64,000 nt of DNA. Origin: Rhodeus uyekii (Eukaryota > Chordata > Actinopteri > Cypriniformes > Acheilognathidae). A program made the position numbers and the translations under genes. The stretch covers positions 1,669,001 through 1,733,000 of the forward strand of contig JAWRVZ010000016.1 of assembly GCA_037043235.1 (NCBI GenBank), given 5' to 3'. Position 1 is the stretch's first letter. Every line of letters starts with the position of its first letter. The notes beneath the pieces were generated by a model. That model was not told the DNA's origin. It made no database searches and saw only the letters and a list, made by a program, of their open reading frames with translations. Shown here in pieces: positions 56,660 to 63,366 of this stretch.

Positions 56660-59411
56660 TTTTTTACCCCCTCCTACGTGGTTTTATGATGTAATGGCTG
56701 CAATTTTCGCAGGGCATCACTAGTCTGGTAAGCAGATCAATACTACATACATGTTGATTGTTGTTTTGTTTTTTAAATGTCATGCATGTTATTGTATTCC
56801 AGTTGGTTGTTGATTTTTCTTGTCCCTTGTCATTGTAAGGTGACTGTCATGACGTTTCTGGTTATGTGTAGCATAGTACATCGTAGTTTGTGGAACGTCT
56901 CGATCGCATTAGCGTAGGGATTGTGTGACCTGTTTGATTTAGGTGTGTGGGTAGTCCTCGGATATATCCAGCAAGCGTATTTGCCATGCCTCGCCCCTTT
57001 TTCCCCTCCTTTCTCTCTTTTCCTATGATGAACTTTGGCCTCTGTAACAAGGCGTCTGTGGCATTTCATTAAAGGAGGGGCGAAGTTTGTATAGATATGC
57101 AAAAGGAATGTAACTGTATGATGGGTTGAAAGTCCACTCTACACGACTTACTGTCATGTTTTGGAAGCAAACATATGAGTAAGACGAACAATATGGAGCC
57201 TGGTATTTGTTTTCTATCTGATGGTCTTCAAATTGAAGTCCTGTGATAGTAGTTTACCTTGATCTCTGGATTTTGAGATGATTACAGAGGTTAGATTAAG
57301 TGCCGTTTCTAACCAGGGCAACCGTTCACCCCTGGCTTCAGTGTCTCTTCGGTCACGAGTGGTGACCCGAACGGTGGGTGACCACTTTCTTGTTACTCTG
57401 AATTGCTATTTATTATTTTTTCAGGCTGCCTGGTCCTTCCTTCTGAGCTGTGTCTGTGTGTGAAATGGAGGCTGGTCTTGCTTTCCAGCACAATAATAAA
57501 ATTTAAAGGGAAAGGCTTACCGGTAGATTAAGTCACAGCTGTTTTTTAGTCATACAAGACATAAATTGTGTAGTTTATAAGTCAAATGAATTACTGCAGT
57601 TGTATTTTTGCTCTGAATGTAAAGAATATTGTAGAGTTCTCAAACACTTGGCACACCAGAGTACAGCTCACACTTCTGACATGTCAAACTCCCACACGCA
57701 AATGTAATGCTGTCCACCCACAAAGAGAGAACTATTTGTAGAAAATCGTCATGAATTTCAAGTTTTAATCCTCTAATACAGGGAATACTTTTAAAATGTA
57801 CCTTATTCTTTCTTCCACAGGCCTATTCCCAAGATGCCTACCTTAAGGGTCATGATGCATACAGTGGAAATGCCCGCCATATCCCGGAACCACCCCCTAT
57901 ATGTTACCCTCGAGTAGACTGTAAGCCCCCGGGGATGGCCCAGGCCACTGAGACATTAGCCCCGGGGGTCGTACCATCTGATCTAGGATATCGTGTGGAG
58001 ATACCAGTACCTCCCTCCCCGACACCACCCATTCCAAAGACACAGACTGCGGTATGTGTGTGCAATGAAAGTGTTCGGACTGTGGTGTTACCTCCTGATG
58101 TTCACATGGGCCGTATGGTTCCGGGTCATAGGGGGGACTTTGGTCTAGTAGGCCCAGATCCAATGCTGATCAGAGCTAGGCCTGGTACAGTGTCTGGTGG
58201 TCGTCCGCCTTACCTCCACCCTCGCAAAGCTGATATGTTCCCTTCAGGTTACCATGGTGATCATTATGCCATTCCACCTACACACTACACGCCTGCTTCC
58301 TCCATCAATTCTCCTGCCACCCACCAGAATATTGACTGGCGGACTTACCAGACGTACCGGGAATATATCGATAATAAAGGTCTTCACACTTACAGTCGGA
58401 CTATTCAAGAGCGTTTAGACAGCCTGCGAGCTGCATCCCAGAGTATCCACAGTGGCCCTCACTGTGGACCCCCACCTTGCTGGGGCAATAAGTTACGCCG
58501 CAGAAGCACAGCTCATGAGCGGGCTTACCAGGGCCCTTCTGTGCTTCCTCCACGTAGCGCTTCACAAGATAGGATAAGTGGGGCGGAGAGAGCAGCCCAT
58601 GCTAGGGACTGGCCTCCTCGTAGTGTGTCGTCTGATGGCCTCATGCGGAAGCCCCGTGTTCATTCGTCAGAATATGTAGAACATGAACTAGTTTCTGCCA
58701 CACCATGGGCCGCTGCGGATAGGCCGCTGTATGGCAGAGTAGACCAGAGGAGTCGTCCTAGTAGACAGTCTCTCCCACCGCGGTCCGTCTTGTACCGTCC
58801 CTCAACAGGGTATGGTATGAACGTCAGGGGTGTTGCTGGTTCCCATATGCACAGCTCCAGAACGGACATCCCACCCACTGCTGGTTTTCCAGAGCGACCT
58901 CGCAATGGAGTAAACCAGGCCAAAGAGCCTCCTTCCAAAGACCAAAGCGGAACTGTTGTTGGAAATCGTATTTCTAAATCTGCATCAAACCAATCAAGAA
59001 CTATGTCTGAAACCATGCAGGTCCCAGAAACCGGGAAAGAGAATCCAGTGGGATTTAGGTCGGCATCTTACTCAACTCCACCACTTGAGCGGCCACAGGG
59101 TGGGGCATCAGCTCAGAGAGCACACCCGCGGGATGTCAAGGGCTTACCTGTAAACGGGTCCAGTCCTGTAGAGGGTGTAGTCCTCCGAGAGAAACCCCCA
59201 ACAGGAAAGGGGACCCCACAACCTCTCCGCCATCCATCATACATCCTTGCAGTGAATGACACAGATGGGTCTGAGCCGGCAGGGGGTGGTGTCTGCTGGT
59301 TGCCCAACGATGCGTGCCGGGAGATGCACATGCGGAGACTGGGGGAGCGGCTTGACTCCTCCTTCTGCTCCAGTAATCTGGACGAATCACTTGACTCCAT
59401 TCCCTTCATCG
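21735..59411 (+). CDS. arhgap21: arhgap21 (Rho GTPase-activating protein 21), 5' part, multi-exon
   Basis: Coding exons at 21735-21809, 44452-44625, 44734-44755, 50048-50140, 50234-50312, 50391-50445, a candidate 56713-56727 and 57821-59411 join in frame for about 701 residues. The start MMATHWRNS matches the MMAT start of vertebrate ARHGAP21. A PDZ domain spans about residues 51-161, with carboxylate-binding loop QGFGF at 60-64 and LEPMDTIFVKQVKEGGPA, DRIVKVNGESIIGKTYSQV and MPKDEDILQ. The linker AYSQDAYLKG...NARHIPEPPPICYP and the long disordered region (IDWRTYQTYREYIDN, TIQERLDSLRAASQS, PLRHPSYILAVND) also match. ARHGAP21 acts on Cdc42/RhoA and is recruited to Golgi and junctions by its PH region; PH and RhoGAP exons lie beyond the window. 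The a/b paralogue cannot be assigned. Confidence 0.92.
21917..22187. mobile_element. hAT-like MITE
   Basis: Left end CAGTGTTTTTCAAACCTTTT with a GCCAAGGTACA motif; right end CCGCGGCACAGCGATTGAAA then AAAACAG. The flanking octamers TGATATTC and AGTTATTC agree at 6 of 8 positions, a decayed hAT target-site duplication. Confidence 0.65.
24765..26105 (-). mobile_element. Degenerate Tc1/mariner-like transposon
   Basis: The left end, after TA, is CACAGTGGTGTGAAAGTGTT followed by TCCCCC. On the minus strand, at about 25180-24960, remnants of the Tc1 C-terminus appear (CKRLIASYCKRLIAVVAAKG, with a preceding segment decayed from WPSQSPDLNPIE-like sequence). The transposase is broken by many stops and shifts. 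The right end near 26105 is approximate. Confidence 0.7.
26195..26453. mobile_element. Small palindromic MITE (CTTTACAATAAGGTT type)
   Basis: Inverted ends AACTTTACAATTAGGTTTCC and GAAACCTTATTGTAAAGT surround AT-rich repeats of GTTAACATGAAC. It belongs to a very common fish MITE group. A decayed relative occurs around 60240-60460. Confidence 0.7.
28686..28751 (+). repeat. Three tandem 22-bp units
   Basis: The unit GGGACTTCCAAAAATAATAC plus two bases is repeated three times with a few changes, followed by a partial unit (GGACTTCCCAAAA). Confidence 0.7.
29786..30368. mobile_element. hAT-like MITE
   Basis: A 583-bp element with ends TAGGGTTGG and CCAACCCTA. The flanking octamers ATGTTAAT and ATGTTACT match at 7 of 8 positions. 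No transposase is present. Confidence 0.65.
30855..31005 (-). mobile_element. tRNA-derived SINE (HAmo-like)
   Basis: On the minus strand the head reads CCTGTAGCTCAATCAGTAGA (A-box-like) and GGTTCGATCCCAGG (B box) like a tRNA gene. The body ends with GTCGCTTTGGATAAAAGTAT, a tail shared with fish L2-type LINEs. The tRNA part lacks a foldable acceptor stem, so it is a SINE and not a tRNA gene. Confidence 0.75.
31554..32816. mobile_element. hAT-like transposon with intact 8-bp TSD
   Basis: A 1263-bp copy with ends TAGGGATGTGC and GCACATCCCTA, flanked by perfect octamers CTTGATAT (31546-31553 and 32817-32824). Subterminal CGACTAGT repeats occur near the ends (AACCGACTAGTC, GTCGACTAGTG). No intact transposase was seen. 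Confidence 0.88.
34890..34909 (+). repeat. AT microsatellite
   Basis: About ten AT units. Confidence 0.9.
35117..35138 (+). repeat. CA microsatellite
   Basis: About ten CA units. Confidence 0.9.
35203..36207. mobile_element. pogo-like element with CCGTATTTTTCGCC ends
   Basis: A 1005-bp element flanked by TA. The ends CCGTATTTTTCGCCGCATAA and TATGGCGAAAAATACGG form an inverted repeat with subterminal AGACGC and GCGTCTTA motifs. There is no transposase. A palindromic insertion occupies 35462-35918. Confidence 0.8.
35462..35918. repeat. Long palindromic fold-back element
   Basis: Arms 35462-35506 and 35874-35918 are perfect 45-bp reverse complements (outer end GGTGTTGTACCGAAATCTGA). A second, imperfect pair of arms of about 80 bp (35657-35746 and 35790-35873) surrounds a loop of about 44 bp. 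The motif GGGAGT(C/G)AGATTT or a one-base variant occurs seven times in both orientations. It is non-coding. Confidence 0.85.
37399..37616. mobile_element. Palindromic MITE (TTAAAGGGATAGTT type)
   Basis: A 218-bp copy with ends TTAAAGGGATAGTTAACCC and GAACTATCCCTTTAA, and with inner GGGTGAGTAAATGATTTTCA. A left-end fragment of the same family lies at about 36323-36370. Confidence 0.8.
40064..41609. mobile_element. piggyBac-like MITE containing a nested hAT fragment
   Basis: Flanked by TTAA on both sides (40060-40063, 41610-41613). Its ends are AGGGGTCCTATTATGC and GTATAATAGAACCCCT. TTAA duplications with these termini indicate a piggyBac-type element. No piggyBac transposase is present. A hAT-like copy interrupts it from about 40335. 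Confidence 0.78.
40335..41045 (-). mobile_element. hAT-like transposon fragment nested in the piggyBac-like MITE
   Basis: The left end is CAGCAAGGGTGCCCACACTT then TTGGCTTGTGAGCTACT. On the minus strand it encodes decayed hAT transposase pieces (QRRQMWSSIFKLFIK, SVKELKCQLFGQQSFFLQLT, ASFQVSHLIVKR). It is the inverted counterpart of the copy at 52136-52814. The right end is truncated or unclear. Confidence 0.7.
41806..41923. mobile_element. pogo/Tigger-like right-end fragment
   Basis: Ends GCTCGTGTCTCGAGGTATTA then CTG before TA, preceded by CGAGTTACGAGCTCTGACCT. This is the right terminus of the family seen at 16873-17930. The left end is missing. Confidence 0.65.
43066..43733. mobile_element. 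PIF/Harbinger-like MITE
   Basis: A 668-bp element flanked by TTA. The ends GGCCCCGTCCACACG and CGTGTGGACGTAGCC are inverted repeats. A 3-bp T(A/T)A duplication with GGnC-type ends fits PIF/Harbinger. There is no transposase; the open frames inside look fortuitous. Confidence 0.72.
44452..44625 (+). CDS. arhgap21: arhgap21 exon 3 (start of PDZ)
   Basis: A phase-0 exon of 174 bp (58 codons) between acceptor tctctgtag and donor gtaatg. It encodes DVVDPDDSSG..., then FSWPGPKTIRLRRTSQGFGF and TLRHFIVYPPES. GFGF is the PDZ carboxylate-binding loop, and the sequence is close to human ARHGAP21. Confidence 0.95.
44734..44755 (+). CDS. arhgap21: arhgap21 exon 4 (22 bp)
   Basis: A short exon GATGAAGACCATGGTCGCAG plus AG, between ttgttacag and gtacgt. 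It encodes DEDHGR and ends in phase 1, which continues in frame into the exon at 50048. Confidence 0.88.
44756..50047 (+). other. arhgap21 intron 4
   Basis: A 5.3-kb AT-rich intron containing the hAT MITE at 44855-45394. I recognise no other feature. Confidence 0.6.
44855..45394. mobile_element. hAT-like MITE with perfect 8-bp TSD
   Basis: A 540-bp copy with ends CAGGGGTCGGGAAC and GTTCCCGACCCCTG, flanked by CTCTAGTG at 44847-44854 and 45395-45402. It is non-coding. Confidence 0.92.
50048..50140 (+). CDS. arhgap21: arhgap21 exon 5 (PDZ)
   Basis: A 93-bp exon after ttgctag encodes (G)RPRNRLEPMDTIFVKQVK plus EGGPAHSAGLCT. The donor is gtaatt. It forms the middle of the PDZ fold. Confidence 0.94.
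50234..50312 (+). CDS. arhgap21: arhgap21 exon 6 (PDZ)
   Basis: A 79-bp exon between ctcaacag and gtaaaa encodes GDRIVKVNGESIIGKTYSQV plus IGFIQN. The upstream intron is only 93 nt and has no stop in frame. Confidence 0.94.
50391..50445 (+). CDS. arhgap21: arhgap21 exon 7 (end of PDZ)
   Basis: A 55-bp exon after ctaccaacag encodes (S)HTFLELCVMPKDEDILQL and ends in phase 0 before gtaaga. It closes the PDZ domain. Confidence 0.93.
50931..51153. mobile_element. Tc1-derived MITE
   Basis: A 223-bp copy with ends CAGTGGTGTGAAAAAGTGTT and AACTTTTTTTCACACCAGT. Its first 160 bp match the left end of the Tc1-like element at 24765, including GGGAAAACAAAATCCAAAC, so it is an internally deleted derivative. 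Confidence 0.8.
52136..52814 (+). mobile_element. hAT-like transposon, internally deleted, perfect TSD
   Basis: A 679-bp copy flanked by CCCTAATT (52128-52135 and 52815-52822). Its ends are CAGGGTTGCCCAA and GTGTGGGCACCTCTG. It contains hAT transposase N-terminal remnants (KTYLFHTEWELDFFHC, YRRRKMWSGIFRLFIKTDT) starting near 52392, then a large deletion. Confidence 0.9.
52392..52610 (+). pseudogene. hAT transposase N-terminal remnant
   Basis: The frame from ATG 52392 has KTYLFHTEWELDFFHC, like the zinc-finger/N-terminal segment of fish hAT transposases, then jumps to SLYRRRKMWSGIFRLFIK. The catalytic and dimerisation parts are missing. Confidence 0.7.
54095..54628 (+). mobile_element. SINE3 (5S-rRNA-derived SINE)
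   Basis: The head retains the 5S rRNA internal promoter (TCACGGAAGCTAAGCAGGGT, then GGATGGGAGACTGAC). A body with CAGCAGGGGGTGCTCACCCT and GTCTTTCGGATGAGACG follows, and the LINE-like tail is AAAGTGCTATATAAATGTAA. It is about 530 bp and near full length, in sense orientation to arhgap21. It is not a functional 5S gene. Confidence 0.88.
54640..54704 (+). mobile_element. tRNA-SINE fragment
   Basis: GGTCATGGGTTTGATTCCCA (B-box region) followed by GGGAAAGCAAGAACC, the same SINE type as at 30855 and 55145. It is 5' truncated and fused to the L2 tail that follows. Confidence 0.6.
54705..55135 (-). mobile_element. L2-type LINE 3' fragment
   Basis: On the minus strand, residues HSRTFSFHTPDWWNNLPALI and RNADSLPRFKRLLKTSLP are the C-terminus of an L2/CR1-type ORF2, followed by a short 3'UTR and the tail GTCGCTTTGGATAAAAGCGT. 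It is 5' truncated, as usual for LINE insertions. The tail is shared with the flanking tRNA-SINE copies. Confidence 0.75.
55145..55505 (-). mobile_element. tRNA-derived SINE with L2 tail
   Basis: On the minus strand the tRNA-like head at 55505-55434 (GTAGAGCGTAGCGCTTTCAG, GGTTCGATTCCCAGGG) and the tail at 55195-55145 (GCATTTGGCAGACGCTTTTA in + orientation by complement) are joined by a longer than usual middle part. Confidence 0.62.
56220..56700 (+). promoter_or_regulatory. Candidate alternative promoter of arhgap21
   Basis: A block richer in G+C and CpG than the surrounding intron (GAGCGAGTGAGCGCG, GATCGCTACTACGCGAGG, GACTGGGAGCGACGAGG), followed by a (CT)n tract. It lies 1.1-1.6 kb before the large exon. 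A transcript starting here could use the in-frame ATG at 57935 and lack the PDZ domain. There is no direct evidence of transcription. Confidence 0.35.
56631..56657 (+). repeat. CT microsatellite / polypyrimidine tract
   Basis: About 13 CT units, 55 bp before the candidate microexon acceptor. Confidence 0.9.
56713..56727 (+). CDS. arhgap21: Candidate arhgap21 15-bp microexon (GITSL)
   Basis: TTTTCGCAG|GGCATCACTAGTCTG|GTAAGC offers a strong acceptor and donor around 15 bases. Both flanking coding exons meet at phase 0, so GITSL would be added between ...DEDILQL and AYSQDAYLK. Human ARHGAP21 carries a short insert ending in TAL at this same junction, while ARHGAP23 joins directly, so optional use is plausible. 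Confidence 0.6.
57821..59411 (+). CDS. arhgap21: arhgap21 large exon (1591 bp)
   Basis: Acceptor tcttccacag and donor gtaagt; 530 codons plus one base with no stop. It begins AYSQDAYLKGHDAYSGNARH and IPEPPPICYP. It continues through TAVCVCNESVRTVVLP, NIDWRTYQTYREYIDN, RTIQERLDSLRAASQS, REKPPTGKGTPQPLRHPSYI and CWLPNDACREMHMRRLGERL, and ends DSIPFI, all aligned with human ARHGAP21. It is Ser/Pro/Arg-rich and presumably disordered, between the PDZ and PH domains. The next exon is to the right of the window. Confidence 0.97.
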
Positions 59412-61078
59412 GTAAGTGCACTCATTGTAACCATAGCAACGCTAACCCAGCAACATTCTTGAGCCAGAAGTAGAGATTGTTTTAGAGCTACAGCTGATAT
59501 TTTTGAGCAATGATTAGTTGCGTAGACTTTGATGTATTTTTAATGAAATTTTTTTTTAAACACTTAATATGATCTGTGGTTTTCCCTATTAATAATGCTC
59601 CAGTACCTTATGTCATCTCAAATGAACTTTCATAATCACAATTTCAAATCCTGACCCCATGTGTCCAGACAGAGGATTATAATGGGAAAATCTTGCTTTT
59701 CATTGTCTGTTATCAAATTTTCAAGGATCAATGACCACTCAATAGCTCAAATGATTTTGCTGGAGGTGCAAATATAGGTCTGTAACTGTGGCTGTTTGGG
59801 AGGAACTGAAATAGACTGAGAGTGACTGTGTGTGAGTCACGGTGTTGTTCAGGGAGGAAGTGGCCTTCCCTCGTACTCTAATGCCTGAGGATAGGTCTAG
59901 AATATTGAGTGATAGTCTAGCTGCACTCTGTCACAATTCGTCTTTGATGCTTTGTGTATTAGCCTTTTGAAATTAGGCATACATTTGTTTTTGTGTGAGA
60001 GTGTACAAAATCCTTCATACTCTTCTCTCTCATACTGCTTATACATTTGGGTGAGAATTTAGAAATTTACTTAAGAGAGAAGGTAAAATAAATAGTGATA
60101 TTCCCATTAGTGCTGGAGATTATAAAGAATATTTATAAAATGTTCGCAGAAATAAAATGGGAGAAACTTTGGGATTATAGTGTTTTTCATTTCTGCATTG
60201 AATTTTACAATGCAGTTTTTACATTTTACATTTTACATTTTTTAACATTAGTTCATGCATTAACTAACAAGCATTTGTTGCAATATTTGTTAATCTTTAT
60301 TTTTTTTTTAACTCTTTGTTCATGTTAGTTTATAGTGCATTAACGGATGTTAAGAAATACAACTTTTGATTTTAATGTTTCAGTAAATATTAAAATTAAC
60401 ATTCAGGTTAAGAAATGCTGTAGAATTATTCTTAGTTGTAGTTAACTAATGAAACTTACAGTAAAGTCTAATGGAATTTCCTAAATAGCATGTTATTTGA
60501 CTGATTTCGCTATCCCTCTTGTAACGTCCGTAGAAAAACAGCCTTGGTAAATTAAAATAATTTCTATACGATTAATCGTTAAAAGCTATCGACCTCAATT
60601 CAAACACCCATGGGATTTCCTAAATTACAACAATTCTGCTGTATCTATTAAGCCAGTGACAAAATCACACCTGAACATTCAAATCTGCGTTGGTGGCAAG
60701 TGAAGTATTTCAGTGAGTAATTGAATCATTCAGTTTAAAGTGATTTATTTTAAATAATTCATTCAGATGAATTAAACATTTTCGAATTGACTGCAGCAAT
60801 TAACGTTTTGTCTGAACCTCTGGTAAAGTATGTTTTATTGTTGTTCAGAATCATGGACAATCATGATCTCTATGGGGGGTGAAAAAAAATCTATATTTAA
60901 ATAACTTTTCTTTAAAACAGGACTAAACCACTCAATAAATAAGCGTTTTTGTAGCCTTTTGAAGCTTCAAAGTGGTAGTTGCTTAGATGTCCATTGAAGG
61001 ACAGAAATTGAAAAAGAATAAAAAATATCTTCTTTTGTGTTTTGAAAAATGAAATGCTTATGATTTTGGAACGACATA

Positions 61079-61832
61079 CAGTAATACCTCGGTTTACGAG
61101 TTTAATTCGTTCCAAGAGCGAGCTTGTAACCCAAAATTCTCGTACACCAAAACAATTTTCCCCATAAGAATGCACTAAAAATCAATCGATTCGTTCCGTA
61201 CAACCATAAATGCCCATTTAAATATTTTTTTGTTTTACCCTATTAATTACAGTTATAACCATTAAGATCTCATATAAATACTAATTAATAATTGACAATT
61301 AAACTAAAAAAATACTTGGCAATTTACTGTAACGCGCACTTTAGCTTTGAGTAGCCTCGCTACTGGCGTGATGGAGACGAGAGGGGGGGAGGGGGAGCAG
61401 GGCGGGGTGTTACTGTTTAGAGGGAGAATTTCCTACCTTCATTCTATATGCTGTACTGTACGTATATATTTCACTACGTGAACAATAGCGATCACAATTA
61501 ATGTTAACAACAGGAGGTAAAACCAAATCACTTATAAAAGTATCACTGTGGTGAATGATGAAACCAAACCGAGCGACGCTGAGAGAATGAACGAGTTAAG
61601 GGGTGTTAAAGGAGCTGGAACCGCATAACTGTTTTGTGAGAGGCTGTCGTTACCATATTTCTAGTAAAAATGCGCGCGACGATGCTGAAAGTTAGATCTT
61701 TTCCACACAAAAATGCGCGTGGGCGAGGGAATATTTTCACACCGATACAATGCTCGTAGAGCGATTTGACTTTCCATGCTCGTACACTGATTTGCTCGTA
61801 TACCAAGTCACTCGTAAACCGAGGTATTTCTG
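61079..61832. mobile_element. pogo/Tigger-like MITE
   Basis: A 754-bp copy flanked by TA, with ends CAGTAATACCTCGGTTTACG and GTAAACCGAGGTATTTCTG. It is inverted relative to the related 558-bp copy at 4084-4641 and longer by about 200 bp. It has no transposase. Confidence 0.85.
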
Positions 61833-62504
61833 TAGTTTAGTAAAAGGTTAGTTAGGTTAGTTCTTTTATTGGGTTAACTAACCGTTAAGTTAAACGTCAT
61901 GATTCATGCAGTTAGCACGGTCCTAGCTTCAACAGTGATCTTATGTATTTGGAGATGTGCCTAATAGCGCACATTTATCAAGGTTAACGTTGTCATGTAA
62001 AGTGGAAAACGTTTGGTTATTACTTGCATTTTTCAAATAAGTCATATTTAAGGTTGATGAATGATAGGAGAATGTTTGAATTTTCTGTCTGACATATTGT
62101 AATTACCACATGGACCAGCTGTGTTAACGATCTGTCTGTCAACATGACTTCGCCACTTCATGTGGAGTTCTTTTTCTGTAACTATCAGACTAATTAAAAT
62201 TTGATCAACTAAATCTCATCGACTATTAGGGTGCAGCCCTATAATGTCTGATAAATCAGTGTTTGTATGGAGTATATTTTAGGTTTAGTTTTTCAGTATT
62301 GAAATACATTGTCCTGTCTTAACTGATAAGTAAGTCACGTCCTCTCCAGGTTAACATCCTAAAGAGTTTCAACACATTGCTCAGGTTTTTTTTAAACTTC
62401 TTGATCAACCGTAGCCATGGCAAGGCCAAAAACTAGATTCTTCGTTATAAGTTGCTTTGGTAAAAGTATCTTCTAAATTAATGTAATTCTGGTCCTGAGG
62501 ACCC

Positions 62505-62600
62505 CCTGCTCTGCATTTTTGGCATTTAACACGCCCGATTCAGATCATCAGCTTGTTAGGTTAGAGTAGAGTGGGGGACCAGGTTTAAGAACCACTGTAG
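62505..62600. repeat. Short hAT-like remnant
   Basis: GTCCTGAGGACCCCCTGCTC at one end and GAACCACTGTA at the other resemble a small fish hAT-derived repeat. Boundaries are uncertain. Confidence 0.35.
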
Positions 62601-63028
62601 TAGAAGATGGTTGACCCCTATTTCTTCCCCCCAAAAAAATGCTGTCTTCCATCCTCTTAAATGAAGCTAGGTGATTGCTAATGGGATTAAGATTCTTGTG
62701 TCTTGGAGAGAAGTGATCTGTAGGCTATGCTAGAGTTCTTCGGCTAGGCATGAAGAGGGTTTTGCATACCTTCCCCTTGGCCCTCTTTGAGACGCTGGAG
62801 GATGCAGGAACTAGGGCAGTTACTTTAATTTTAGCTGCTCCAACCCTCTGGCAGCACAGAACAGCTTTGTACTTCAACCTTTTTTGGCTGAGACCTGCAA
62901 AGAAGCTCAAAAGTTTTCAGTGCTCTCAAAAACAGGACGTGTCAAATTGTAAGATAAATAAAACTGTCCTCGTTCCTAGAAAGATTTTATGCAAATGTCT
63001 TTGTTGCACTATAGACATGCATTATAGT

Positions 63029-63065
63029 AGAGGTGTGTGTGTGTATATTTATGTATGTATATGTA

Positions 63066-63118
<53 letters not shown>
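63029..63118 (+). repeat. Compound TG/TA microsatellite
   Basis: (TGTG)n, TATGTATG and then (TA)n over about 90 bp. Confidence 0.9.
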
Positions 63119-63119
<1 letters not shown>

Positions 63120-63366
63120 TAAATATATAAAAATTGTATGGTCTGATTAATCAACCAATATATTTTTTAAACGGATTCTGGATAAAAAAACAAACATAAC
63201 ACTCCAAATAAAACAGTTTTAATAAACAACAACAACAACAACGTACTGAACCACAAATATTACAATGAGAACCAGATTTAGAACAAGTTTTAATTTAAAC
63301 ATTAAAATATTAACAGGTCAAATGTATATTGGGTATATTATATACTCATATGTACTATATAATGTA

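Larger units (their letters stand above)
50446..57820 (+). other. arhgap21 intron(s) between PDZ exons and the large exon
   Basis: 7.4 kb with a Tc1-derived MITE, a hAT copy, a SINE/LINE cluster and, near 56.2-56.7 kb, a CpG-richer block ahead of a candidate microexon. No other gene is supported. Confidence 0.6.

Noticed and set aside
62750..63130. 126-codon open frame
   Set aside because: The second half is microsatellite-encoded (VCVYIYIY) and the first half has no recognisable domain.
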